Shown piece after piece: positions 13,152 to 25,268 of a stretch of 64,000 nt of DNA. Positions within the stretch are counted from its first letter, which is position 1. The number at the start of each line of letters is the position of its first letter. Made by a program: the position numbers and the translations under genes. This stretch comes from Chlorops oryzae (Eukaryota; Arthropoda; Insecta; Diptera; Chloropidae): positions 62,001 through 126,000 of the forward strand of contig CM035808.1 in NCBI GenBank assembly GCA_020466095.1, written 5' to 3'. Under the pieces are notes generated by a model. The model saw nothing but the letters and a program-made list of their open reading frames with translations. It had not been told where the DNA came from and made no database searches.

Positions 13152-13709
13152 TACCCAGCGTAAGCAGGTTATATTAGTTTTGTGCGAACCTTGTAACAGC
13201 TAGAACTAAGTTCCATCAAATAGAGAAATATATACATATCACACACCCTCTTCTAAAGTGACACAACTCAAAAATCGTACATATAAAAAGCCGAAAACCC
13301 CGCCAATGCCTTTCTTCTTGCTTTGATTGACAATGCGACGCAGCATTTTTTTTGCGTTTTCTGAAAAATGAGAAATTTTGAGTTGTGTCTCCTTAGAAGA
13401 GGGTGTGCGATATATTCTTCAGGATCGAAAACTGAATCGATTAAGACATTTCCGTCTGTCCGTCCGTCCGTCGGCAATAGAATCTCCTTCAAAACTTCTT
13501 GACCAGTCACATCAAAATTCGACACACAGGTACATATATCGGGCCCCGCCTACCAATGGACATTTTCCGTAACTTCCCAAGTAAAGGGCATAGAAGCTTC
13601 AAATTCGGAACATAGGTTGACCAAGGCGAATGAAATGTGTAGGAAAAAAATTTATGTGGGCCGCCCACTGCCACGCCCACTAATTGAGAGTTTTGATAAC
13701 GTTCGTATG
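13152..13709 (-). mobile_element. Helentron/DINE-1-like (mini-me) element, truncated
   Basis: Read on the minus strand, this ends with the same block (TTACGCTGGGTA region) as the element at 24472-25268. It shares with that element the GTCC tetranucleotide tract (13451-13472), the AAACTGAATCGAT block and the 'gccacgcccac' plus 'gaagcttcaaattcg' modules. Its other end is missing: the ACAAGTAA start block is absent and a SINE follows within about 25 bp. It is interrupted by a separate MITE at 13240-13409. Non-coding, so non-autonomous. Confidence 0.65.
13240..13409. mobile_element. MITE nested in the Helentron fragment
   Basis: A ~33-bp imperfect terminal inverted repeat (CRCACACCCTCTTCTAA then GACACAACTCAAAA) borders 170 bp. 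ATAT is present on both sides (13236-13239 and 13410-13413), consistent with a 4-bp target duplication. The homologous uninterrupted block in the element at 24472-25268 shows where it inserted. Its termini resemble those of the element at 31993-32212. Confidence 0.6.
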
Positions 13710-13732
13710 GAAAGGTTTGTTTGTTTATAAGT

Positions 13733-13977
13733 AGGTGGGTAGGTTGAAGTGGCTGCCACTTAGGCCGTTAATCGGCCCATTGTGATACCAAGGAGGTTTC
13801 CTTGTGTTTGTGTGAGTGTATGTGTCTTATTATGTAGTGTGCCCCTAACATGCGATTTTTTGAAAAACCAGTGCTAGGCTTGGAACATTACACTCCGTTT
13901 CGCCTGTGCCGGGAATCGAACCTCGGACCCTGGGATCAAGAGCATAGCACGCATCCCCTACGCTATCCCAGAGCCAC
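13733..13977 (-). mobile_element. tRNA-derived SINE, full-length copy
   Basis: On the minus strand the head reads like a tRNA gene: an A-box-like TAGCGTAGGGGATGC and a B box GGTTCGATTCC, spaced as in RNA polymerase III promoters. A non-tRNA body and a TACC-rich tail follow. A 12-bp direct repeat TTGTTTATAAGT flanks it (13721-13732 and 13978-13989), the signature of target-primed insertion. A second, oppositely oriented copy is at 40861-41103. It needs a LINE partner in trans; none is seen in the window. Confidence 0.8.
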
Positions 13978-14024
13978 TTGTTTATAAGTTACTTTACAGA
14001 AATGAAGAATTTACTATGAATATA

Positions 14025-14198
14025 CAGTATTCCCCGGATATATGCACTCCGGATGTAAGCAGTCCTCGCTTATATGCACGCGAATTTTTGTCATTCGCCT
14101 TAACCTTTCATAAAAGAAGGCCGCGCTTATAAGCAATACCCGCTTATAAGTACAATTTTTCGTGCATTTCGCACGGTGCTTATATCCGGGGAATACTG
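14025..14198. mobile_element. pogo/Tigger-type MITE
   Basis: Inverted termini CAGTATTCCCCGGATATATG and the matching complement at the right end bound 174 bp, and TA is duplicated on each side (14023-14024, 14199-14200). CAGT ends plus a TA target are typical of the pogo branch of Tc1/mariner. Internally the motif 'gcttataag/gcttatat' recurs, as in pogo-derived MITEs. There is no coding capacity. Confidence 0.75.
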
Positions 14199-14200
14199 TA

Positions 14201-14991
14201 CTGTATTTTTTTTATGAAAGAGCATCTTAGCGTTATCCTTTACTCGCGATGCGAATGTTATAATCTAGCTCAAAAGGATTTGCGATACGTAAAAAGGCTT
14301 ACCGTATGCTTTTTACGGCGTTGAATTTACAACTAAAGAACGAGCATCCCTAGGAAAAAATATACATGCATACATATATATTTACGGAACGTACAAAAAC
14401 ACATATGAATACATAATGGTGTTCGCAGCATAATGTGGCGAGTTGCTAGAGTGCGTCGAGGAGCGGATGTAAATAACTAATGTTAATTTAACTAAGAGCC
14501 TTTTTGACAGCAGTCAAATGGAGATACTTCTGCTGTTGCATAGACAAAAGTTCTTATCCTTGTACTTACTATACACACTATGCAAACGTGGATGATAAAA
14601 TATATACTCGCATGTGTGTATATAAGTATAAATGTAAGACCGCAGAATAGCCAGCGCAAAAATGGGCTCGAATAGCTGCCATCATAATTGCCTTTGAATT
14701 GCTTTAGTCCTATCGATTTATATCCAAGTGAAATCTACTCATAAAGAGACAAAGCGGTTGCCTTCGAAATAGCTCATTACAATCAGAATGTCTTGTCCGA
14801 TTTAATAAACAAAGGATCCTTTTCCATTATGCAGCAAGCCAGTACTCGAGCAGCCCAAGGGCTACAAAAGCGAATGGAGCAGAATAAATTAATTTACTTG
14901 CACTGCACTGAGAATAACTTCAATTTCTTTTTTTGAAGAACGTTTTGACTTTAAATGCTTGAACCATTTCTGCACTTAATTATCCGGCGAA

Positions 14992-15026
<35 letters not shown>

Positions 15027-18000
15027 CAAGAAAATTTGTTCCCTTTTTCAAGCGGAATGCAGATGATAGCTTAAAGCTAAACGCGCAAAACACCACATTC
15101 GTTATTTACAAAGCTTTCAGATTCTTTTCAATATTAGAATCCTTTTGAATTCCTTTTGAGTACAGAAATCTTTTTCAGCGGAGAGCAATCGTGCACAGAA
15201 ACTGATGCGAGACGGTAGAGAAAGTGGCAGGGGGAAAAACCTTTGTATAGAGAAAAAATTGTTTTGCACTTGAAAATATAATTCGATCTGAGAAAAGTAT
15301 TAACGGAAAACGATTGGAAGTTAAAAGGATTGATTAAAGCATGTTGAAAGCATAAAGTTCATAAGTATTCTCACTTCTCCTTCCTTAAGACCATCAAGAA
15401 TTTCGAATCTGCTTCGCCTTGGGCTCTCCATTGGTTCTTAAAATAATTTTTGTTCTATCAAAATTGTGCGTTGCTTAAGCAGTTTTTTTTCCTGTCTCGG
15501 CAAGGAATGTTCAGGTTTTTGAGGCTCACTCAGTCCGATATCCGATTATGCAGATTGATTTTAAAATTGGCCAAAGTTGTGACTGCAGTGAAATATTCAA
15601 CGGTAGGGAAAAAAATTGAAAGCAAGTGAATTCAAAAGCTAAACGAAAGCTCATAACCAAAAAAGCAAGCCATATTATAGGAAATGGTTAGCGCGCAAAC
15701 ATGAATATTGAAATTACGTCGGAAATATCAAGCGGTGCTTTTCCCCTTTCATATGTACCCGTACACAGTATACACACACACACGCAAACACACACATTCG
15801 CGCATGTATGTAAGAGTACTGGCATATCCTATATCCTTCTTTAAAAGGACTTCGGAAAATTCATTATAGTTTGATATTGTTCCGATGTGCTCTATGCGCA
15901 TTATTAGCTGGAATGGCAACGAACGGTGGGGACTTGTGGGCTTCCCCGCCTCTGTCCTTAAAGCAGGCGTGCCTTCAATGATGTGGGGTGAAAAAGGATA
16001 GAAATGACATGAAAAATTCAACACTTTTCATTGTTTATCGATCCGAGCGCGGCGGTGGCCGCGTCGTTTTGGCCGCACATTCCTATTCAGATTCAAGTGA
16101 ACGCTTTGTGTACCTGTTCGTTCCGGTGTGCGTTCGCTGTTTGCGGTGCATACATATGCAATACGGCATGAATGTATGCATGGATGTGCGTTCAGTTTTA
16201 TGGGTCCGCTTGCTTGTGCGCTGCATTTTTAAGCGAAACATTTGAAAATTAAAAGCGAACAACAGCAACACGTCGGGAAAATTGCGGGAAAATGAATGGA
16301 AAAGAACACATGCCATGTTGGACATGCACATTCAGGTGGATCTGAACACACGCGGACACACGCGTCGGTCGTCGGGCGACGTCGTCGAACTACATACATA
16401 TATAACTACGAAGCGTATTGAATCAAGAGAAGAAGGGTGCAAGAACCCACAGATCCTTGGGTCTCCATACACAATGCATTATTGTAAAGGTGTGTTTATC
16501 GACAAACAGTTCGAACGTTTTGTAATTCTAGTCCTAGCGCTCGTTCGTACTCCTCCATTCAACTAAGTCTCGCTACTCGCTGGTGTGGAATGCGGCGGTA
16601 TAGAGCTGCACTCCTGCAATTAAATCGATATTACGCGAACATGCCTAATTGCGGGAAGCACGGCATACAACTTTTGTTTACCTACCTCTAACTTGCCATT
16701 ATGAGGGAGAGTGGACAGCTCTTTTTTTCTGGAGCACGTAGCCGTGTTGGCAGACACAATAGTTCGACCGAACAGAATTGAATTCTCCCGGTGAGTGCCA
16801 TCGCAATTCTCCATTCGGGATTCGCCATCTAACGTGGGTAACGGTAACGACTCGAATGACTTATGAGCGCTCTGCGATAATGAAATATTCAGGATGGACG
16901 ATGAAAATATCATGGAAATTTTGACTTCAGAATACAATTTCAATTTATTTTACATACATACATACGTATCTAATGGAAAATTGTCTAGAATGTCACAGCT
17001 CTCTTTCTGGACAAAATCGATTGGAAAATTTCTAAAAAACATTTACAGCAAATGTTCGCAGGTAAATCGTTCGACAGAATGAGCTGCTCGTACTCGCACA
17101 TACAGTAAGTATTAATGTAGATCTGCCCAAAAATGTTCACGACTCATAAAGGAAGGTTTACACGATAGGATGGGAAAACGGAAAGAGAGCAGCTTCAGAA
17201 AAAGTCAATAAATTATTGATTATCCTATCTTGATGTCCTTGCTCAACTCGTAGCTTTTGTCCTCGTCGCTTACCTCCTCCACTCTCTCTCACTCTCTCTC
17301 TCTCTCTCTTATTCTGAAGGCTTCAAAATGTGCTCGACTAAGCAGTTTTTTTCTTTAATGGCATGTCTCTGAAACGAAGGTAAGCACATAAATGTGCTTT
17401 TTCAAAGCTAACAGCAGTCGTCGGGCACGTACAAGGAAGAGATGAGTGAATTGTTTATAAAATTTTTATTTCGATTCGAAAGGTCTACAAACCAAAATGA
17501 AATTAACTATAAACGATTGAAGAAATATAAAAAGTCATTTTGCTGGGTTTTGTATAAATGCAAAAGGAAAAGTGGTAAACCATGTTCTTTAATAACATTA
17601 ATATTTCAGCAGAGAAAATCAACTTAAAACGTTTAAAAGTTATCATTTGGAATAGAAAGGATTTGAAGCTTATGAAGATTTTACCGATGGTAAAAATATT
17701 CTTTTTTTCTTTTGAATTATTTAAAAACTAAAAATTTCGTCATTTTTGCCATTGGTTAAGGAATTGTTTTTGGATATAAAATGAATATTTTAATGGATGT
17801 ATGCAACTCAGAGTGTATCTCCTTTTTCTAATTTTGCTCTTAGAAAAGTTTATTCAATTAGAAAGGTTTCGTCATTTCCACGTTAGCAAAGGAATGATAT
17901 GTTGTGTTGACTATGAGGATTGGTTTTTGAATGAGTTTTGGGTACTCTTTTTTATGACTCACACACACTCACACCATCTCTCGCACTCATACACGTCTCA

Positions 18001-21000
18001 AACTAGGACTAAGGCAAAAGAAAGAATTTTATATTTTCTATGAAAAATCAACAAAAAACATCTTGAGTGGAATCCATAATTCCTCTCGAGTTCTTCAAAA
18101 TCATCCTTGCCACGAGAGACAGTGAGACGACTCTAATAATATCTACATTCCGGCATCCTCATCTTCATCTTCATCATCATCATCTGTGCAAAAGCGCTTT
18201 GATCAAAGAGCATTTTTTGCTCACCTAATTAAAAACTGAAAAGAATTTGTTTAAAATATGAAAATGCTTACATTAGGGAAAATGCCGATTACGACATTAA
18301 AGTCTCCATGCCAGTGCTGTACATGGTTGAAAGCAAAGGGAAAGTGAGAGAATAAATCCACAATCTGCGAAAGAGGCGGAAGAACGATAAGGACCGAAAG
18401 GGAAACCTCCGATGTGATAAGTGTTCAGTGGCGCCTCGGGCGAGGACTGTGCTTTTGACTTCAAGTGCTTGAAGCTCATGAAAACAGGTCAACGTTTGGT
18501 CTTGGATTTCTCTTTTAAGTCTTGGCCGAAGGCGGAAGCGTTAAGCCCTAACTTGATTCTTTTCTGCTTATTCGTTTTAATTTAATTACAAAATCTAAAT
18601 TCAAAAAATAAAAGAAAAGGAAAGGAAAGGAAACTGGAAAAGAAGAAAAACATGAGAAAAAAAAAACGCAAAACCATATGAAAGCATTTAATTGAGAAGC
18701 TAAATGATTTTCATTGGCAATGAAATGAAGTCTTCCGTGCAACATATTCAAGGTAAAGCTACAATCGAAAAAGTCGAAACGATTCGTGTTGTCGCAAGTC
18801 AAAGGAAAGGAGTTTAAGAGTATTCAATTAAAAATCCAGCGCCAATGAATAAAACCGAAAATCAATGGAAATCGGTCAACGAACCTCTTCAGCTGAAAAG
18901 TTCTTTAAAACCATTGAAGAAAGGAAGAATGTTTGAATGCTCGAAAGTGTTGTTTTCATTTCTAATCGAAGTGCGAGCCCATGAAAAGGAGAGGAAGAGA
19001 GGAAACGAGTGTGAGAGGGACAGAACTCGTACATAGCATTTTTGGCTGCAGAATTTTTTTGGGAAAACTGTGAAACGGCTTTTTGGGTCATTCCGTACGT
19101 GGCTATCAGCGAAAAACACGTGCAATTGAGAATGGGAACTTTGAAATTTTCTCCTTTTTTTTTTTTGGCTTTTCCGTTTTTCCGCTTTTATTGTGTGGCC
19201 TACAAACCAAAGTGCATTCGTGAAGTGCAAATGGTCCCTTTTTCGATCTTTTTCAACTCTATTTTTAACGGAGCAAAGGGTTATTTAAACGTCTAGAACT
19301 GCCAAAAATTAAAATTTATATATAAAATTTAAGGAAATCAACTGATGGAATTTAAGGTTGTCCTACAAATAGCCTTTGCTGAGCACCTTCCAACTCGAGA
19401 TGTGAAATTATGTGAGGTATTTGATGATCATCCTCCTGGTGTTTCTTGTATAAGAAGAAAATTCTCTACTTAAGAGAACGCGATCCTCAAGAAAGGGAAG
19501 ATGATTTACAAAGAAAATTTTGGGCTGAATTAACTGTGCTCTTTTGTGCAATTGATACGCCTTAACTCTGTTAAACTGACGTATTTTCTTTGAATAATCT
19601 TAATTGGGATTTTGGGATTTTCCATTCATTCATTGAATTAAATTTTGCATTAATATGACTTATCAGATTTCATCAAATTTAATTAGAAAACATAATACAA
19701 CGACACAAATGCGAAAGGCGCCTGATTTAATGGAGTACAGTGATGCAGATACATACATCCTAAAAGTATGTTATGGTAATTTAATATTGTATTTTCTCAA
19801 AATTTCGTATGATTCGATGTGTTGTTTAGTTATCGTAATCTGACGCATTTCAATATCATTAAATTAAGAGAACGATTAGTTTAGGGTAATGGTTTTAATG
19901 AGGAATTATGATTGAAAAAAGATTCGGCCAAAAAAGCTCCAATTCGAAGTATTACACGCTTGATTATAAATACAAAATATATCTATACTTACAGTAAAAT
20001 TAACCAATTTTATATATTTTCAAACATATGTTATTGAATGGGAATAAGACACGTGATTTTTATTGAACAAAATGACAGACTTATGAAATGTATACAGACG
20101 GATGTAGGGAAACAAATGCCTGGAGAGTTTGATTTCAGAGAAAAATGGTGCCTTAAAGGTAGATGCGTGTTTTCAGAAAAAAAAAACCATGAAACTCAAC
20201 ACATTCTTCCCTTCTTAAATAATACAGATAAGGAGACATTTCTGAACAAAGCTGCATCATTAAAATTTTGATATACAGTTGTCAGGAAATCGATTTTCTG
20301 CCACCAAAATACCACTGTGGGGCGTTAAACGCTTTTCGAATTTCAATTAAATTCTATTGATTCTTCGAATTGTCGCAATTTTCGCACCTTAATTATTTAA
20401 TAAAATCTCTTCTAGAGAAAATAATAATATTTATGCTATTAAACGAATGTATCAGTTTCTAAGGTCTTGGTCAAATGATACCGCACAATTGAATTACGGC
20501 AACAATTTAGCATTCGAATTCGATGGTCGATGGTCGAGGGTCGTTTGTTGAATTGTTGCATTTTCAAATATGCCCTTTCCTCGGCCAGTTTGTGGAATTC
20601 GCCCTTTTGGGCTCCGGATGCAAGCGCATACAATAAGTGCACTTAACATGTAGGTACTCGTCGCAAAAGCTCCGACAAAAACAGTTCCGACATTTGTCGC
20701 ACAGACATTAAGTGCGCTCGTAAATTGAAATAAATTATTACTGCAGCGATGCGTTTCACCTGCATTAAAACCCCGTGTACTCCGAACCGTACAATAACAA
20801 TTTCCATTTGCTCGTGTGCGCGGCGCACGGAGAGCGCGATTTCCGTTATTACGATATTTCGTTATTATTGGCTTAAGGGCCACTTGCGGTATTTTTCTTT
20901 TTTTTTTTACAAAGCTAATTATTTTTATTAAAACCCATTTCAGGCGCAATCCAAACGGCTCTGCTAACGTTTTCTTCAAAAAAAAAAAAAAAATGAATAG

Positions 21001-21357
21001 GTAGGCACTTTAAATTAAATCGTTTGAATTCTAAAAACAAAACAATTATAAAAGATATCCCAGCAAGCATTTGGAAGATTGTTGTATCAGAAATCACTTT
21101 TATGAGTCTTTTTGGAGCCCTCTTGATGGGTGAAAATAGATCGATTTCATTCGCGATCAATAGGGGAATCTAATCTGACTAACTCATATGCTTAAAACAA
21201 GGGTTTAATTGAAAGTATAAATACAAAATATAGAGAGCAATCGCCCATTTATCATGCAGGGCAATGAAATGTGATTTTCAAGCTGTTGCTGTCATATTTC
21301 ACTCAATTTAGGACTCAAAAATGAAACCATACGATAATAAATATGACTCGAAAAAGA
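14201..21357. other. Seven-kilobase non-coding stretch
   Basis: I see no gene. Simple repeats include (AG)n at 14994-15022, a CA-rich tract near 15770-15795, (CT)n at about 17282-17310 and a CATCAT-type tract near 18158-18185. Open frames of 60-160 codons occur on both strands without motifs, signal peptides or splice-consistent structure. The region may lie within the long 5' intron of the kirre-like gene, but that is inference. Confidence 0.5.
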
Positions 21358-21365
21358 CTGATAAC

Positions 21366-21606
21366 CAGGGCTCGGATTTTGTTGCTTTTAAAAATTTAAA
21401 GCATACTTTTTGGAGTAAAAATATTGTTCAACTCCCATAAAGTTAAGATTCAAATCGATTTTTAACTTTAATATACATTTTTTGAAATTAGAAAAGCGGT
21501 TTGAAGGTCAACTTCGCCTAAATTTATTCGAAAAATATTGGTAATGAAAATGTTTGCCCCGTAAATTATGCTTTAAGTTTATAAAAGCAACAAAATCCGA
21601 GCCCTG
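21366..21606. mobile_element. hAT-type MITE with 8-bp target duplication
   Basis: The 241-bp element begins CAGGGCTCGGATTTTGTTGC and ends with its complement; the inverted repeat continues imperfectly for about 40 bp. An exact 8-bp direct repeat, CTGATAAC, borders it (21358-21365 and 21607-21614). An 8-bp duplication with CAGGG termini identifies the hAT superfamily. There is no transposase frame. Confidence 0.85.
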
Positions 21607-21618
21607 CTGATAACTATG

Positions 21619-21956
21619 CTTCGGAGTTTGAATATGTAAAAAACTGAATAAAAAATTCAAAAAAAATTCAAAAAAAAATTATAAAAAAAATATAAAAAAA
21701 ATTTAAAAAAAATTTAAAAAAAATTTAAAAAAAATTAAAAAAAAATTTAAAAAAAAATTCACAGTCAAAAATTCCAAATTAGTTCGATTTAGTATGCCTA
21801 TTAAAATGATGAATTGTCAAATTAACAAAAAAAAAAGCCTACTTCTGTGAATAAAATATTCAAAAAGCACAGTTAAATGCAAAAAAATTCAAAAAAAATC
21901 CAATAAATTTAAAAAATTCAAAAAAAAATTCAAAATATTCAAAATCCGAGCTCCAC
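21619..21956. repeat. A-rich element adjoining the hAT MITE
   Basis: A sequence of poly(A) runs broken by TT or TTC (about 21640-21770) lies between inverted arms: CGGAGTTTGAATAT near 21624 and its near complement ATATTCAAAATCCG ending near 21948. The right arm reads CAAAATCCGAGCTC followed by GGATAAC, echoing the end and target site of the neighbouring hAT MITE. It is probably a second, degenerate member of that family filled with A-rich DNA. Confidence 0.4.
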
Positions 21957-24256
21957 GGATAACATATAGGAAACACCATGGAAAGTCGCGGCTAAGATTC
22001 TTATTTCTCCAGACAAAATATTCATTTCTGATCATAAAATGTGTGAGAGATTTGTGATTGTTTTAATCGGCAAGGAGGCTCCAAAAAGAGTCTATTGTGA
22101 ACAAAAAATGCAAAACATTCTAGCTGGAATAGCATTAATAGAAACGTTACAAAATAAGTTTTTGAAAAATTTTTAACGCACAAATAACTGATTTCATCGT
22201 ACAGATTGTCGAATCCAATCACATTACTCCATCCAATCATTGAAAGATTTCAAACTCAACTTCATTGAGCCCATCCAAAAATAACTATCAAAAAAGTGAA
22301 ATCTCCACCCGAAATCAGCAGCATATCCTTCCATAGAAATGACTCTATTTCTTCATTCTGTAATTGATATTTGAAACTTTAAAAAAAATTGGAATAAATA
22401 CTTTAAGTTTATGTGATTGGGCTCGTCCATGGAGCCACCATTTCTAAATTATGTTGAACTCTCTCTCTTTCTGCTGATTTCAAATTCCTCAGATTCCCGA
22501 ATGAAAAATTTTCTATTTTGCATTTCTAGAGCATAGGATATGAATACAAATGCAAAGTTTTCAATACTTAAAAAGTGATGTGGTGAAACGTCGTGAACGG
22601 TCGAATTTCTCCTTCGTTATTTTTATCTCATCCAAGTCATCATAGGAACGTCACACAGCAGCACACAGCATACCTATAATCACGCATAAATGAAGTTCAA
22701 TTTCGCTTATCCATTGGGTTCGTGAACATTCATAGTCAGTCTCTGTCCCACAAACTCTTTCGATAAGCACAAGTTTCAATTTTCCCGACTTTTGTCGGCC
22801 TTTTTTTGTACAAATTTCAACTGGAAATTGTTTTTGTGAATATCGAATGTTGCAGTTGTCATTTTTATCTCTGCTTCAGTTAAAGCACGCACTCGACCAG
22901 AATGGATAACTCTGGCCAACCGATTCAGTAGATTCGAGGCGGAGTAGAGAAGGCGATTTCACAAAGATAAGGTTATGACGTTTGACAAGTAAAGCCAAAG
23001 TATATTTGATGCGTACGTGCGCACTTTACATGATCAGGAAAAGGACGCCGAGCCGAACTAGCATACCAGCACATTATAAATATAAATATATCGAGGGACC
23101 AACCATCCTTCATACCGAATCAGTTTAAGTAGAATTAGCTCAACCATATCGAAAGGACATTTAAAATTCAGAAACGGAGAAACGCTAAAAACAAATCATA
23201 AAAAATCTAAACTTTACGAATTTAAATTAAAATTTGATAAATTTTGGTAACTGAAAAATTGGAAAGGGAAATGGATAAAGGTGAGCGTTTCGCATTGAAA
23301 TCGCTTTTGCGGGAGCTCAAAAATTACAAAACTGAACTTTTGCGGCAAGCACGACGCGGACACTTAATTTTTGTCTGTATTTGTTAACAGGTCACGAACG
23401 CAAAGCTCAAATTTTAGGAGCACAGGATCGAAAAAGTCTTTTTTTTTTTTTAGTCTGATTTCGTAATTTTTTTTAAAAGCATTGCGGTTCGAAGAAAAAA
23501 GTCCGCTATCGTTCGCAGTTCCGCCCTTTCAAAATAAAATATTAATGGCTGACGGATAGACAGACACACGCGTTAGACTAAAGCATTTTGCGCAGAGAGT
23601 TTGCCCTTATCTGCAATTTCCATTTTATAAATCAGCATTTAATGAATTTTTGAAACGTTATTTTATGATCATAATCTCCACGGCTGCTGCCAAGATGGCG
23701 TGGCGTCAAGGACTCCTTCGATTAGTTATAAGTGTAAGTAGGCCGTAAAATCATTTCGCAGTGATTACGAATCTCTTTAAAGCTTCTTCCATGCTGTGTC
23801 ATCATTAGCATCGCAAAGGATGTGTTTATGGCCAAGCGTACCTTTTCACTCTCGCTCAACCGTACAAACATACCTTCCTTTTTTGGATTGCGTGTTCAAA
23901 AAAAATTAAAAAAAATTCCATAACAAAATGTGAGCTGCGAAAAGCGAGAAAAAATATTTTGATCCACCCACATTTCTACCAAATGTATAAGAGATAAAAA
24001 ATTTAAAAATTTTTATGATATTTTCAATATGGGGCGTTTGAATCACTTCTAAATTTGTTCATTTTGTTTGTTTTCAGTACTGTGTTAAGGGGTTATTCTG
24101 ATGTATACACTTAAAAAAAAATGGTTCTTGTTTTCTTTCATTTTGCGATAGTAAAACTTATTGACAATAAGCTGTAGAAAATCAGACCGAAATTCCTAGT
24201 ACGGGTAACATTCACAGATCAAACTATTCCGATTGCTTTGAAACTTCAATATATTA
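21957..24256. other. Non-coding stretch
   Basis: No gene or clear mobile element recognised. AT-rich with several poly(T) runs. A heat-shock-like or other promoter cannot be supported from sequence alone. Confidence 0.45.
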
Positions 24257-24425
24257 GGGGTATTCACAAAGGCGTCGGAAAATAGTAAAGTCGGAAAATC
24301 GGAAAATTTTATCTGCTTAAAATGTTGTGCAAGATACAAAAAAAAGTTTAAACATTTTTTAAGAAGTCGCAATTTTCCGATTTTCCGACTTTCCAACGTT
24401 TTTAACACGCCTTTGTGAATACCCC
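24257..24425. mobile_element. Near-palindromic MITE, TA target
   Basis: The 169-bp element has inverted ends GGGGTATTCACAAAGGCGT, and partial pairing continues through repeated 'gtcggaaaa' motifs for about 55 bp per arm, so most of it can fold as a hairpin. TA flanks both ends (24255-24256, 24426-24427). It ends 46 bp left of a Helentron-like element. The superfamily is uncertain (Tc1/mariner-like TA target). Confidence 0.7.
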
Positions 24426-24471
24426 TATTCTTCCACTTATTAAAAATTTTCGCAGGTACCGGAATTATTTT

Positions 24472-25268
24472 TATACCCAGCGTAAGCGGGGTATATTTGT
24501 TTTGTGCAAATCTTGTAACAGGGAGAATTAAGCTCCGGAGATATAGAAAAATATATATAGAAATGATCAGGATCAAAAACTGAATCGATTTAGACATGTC
24601 CGTCTGTCCGTCCGTCCGTCCGTCTGTCCGTCTGTCCGTCCGTCCGTGGTCGGATCTCCTCCGAAACGGCTGGACCAATCAAGTCGAAATTTGGCACACA
24701 GCTGTATCGGGATCCGAGTGTGATCCTAAGTAAAAATGGGAGACATCCGCCCACTGCCACGCCCCCAAATGAATTTATTGTGTTTTCCATAAATTGCTTG
24801 TAACTTGCGAACCACTCAACACATTCCATTGATATTTGGTGTACTGGTAAACTACGAAAAGGGACATTTTTTGGCAAAAAATGGACACCGCCCTCCTCGA
24901 GCCACGCCCACAAATAAGCCCAAAAATAAGGTCTTATCGTAACTTCCGAAGTAAACGGCGTAGAAGCTTCAAATTCGCAGCATAGGTTGACCAAGGCAAA
25001 TGAAAGGTGTAGGAACAAAAATTTATGTAGCCCGCCCACTGCCACGCCCACAAATAGAGAATTTTCATAACTTCCGAAGTAAAAGTCGTAGAAGCTTCAA
25101 ATTCGCAACATAGGTTCACCAAGGCGAATGAAAGGTGTAGGGAAATAATTTATGTTGCCCTCCCACTGCCACGCCCACAAATAGAGAAGCAAAACATAGT
25201 GCGCTCATAATGTCGGGACGCTGGGTATTTCAAAGTCGGGCTTGACCGACTTTAGCTTTCTTACTTGT
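24472..25268 (-). mobile_element. Helentron/DINE-1-like (mini-me) element
   Basis: On the minus strand it starts ACAAGTAAG, then a stem-loop (AAAGTCGG...CCGACTTT), then ATACCCAGCG. It has a tandem of ~120-bp modules (each with 'actgccacgccca' and 'gaagcttcaaattcg', three copies at about 24895, 25030 and 25155), a GGAC tetranucleotide tract (24601-24648) and a terminal GGGTATAAAAA. This layout matches dipteran microsatellite-bearing mini-me/DINE-1 elements, which are non-autonomous Helentrons. No Rep-helicase frame is present. Confidence 0.7.

Noticed and set aside
20494..20979. 161-codon minus-strand open frame
   Set aside because: No recognisable domain, several overlapping frames on both strands, no splice or promoter support.
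24196..25051. 150-160-codon minus-strand frames
   Set aside because: They read through the GGAC tract and tandem modules of a non-coding Helentron-like element.
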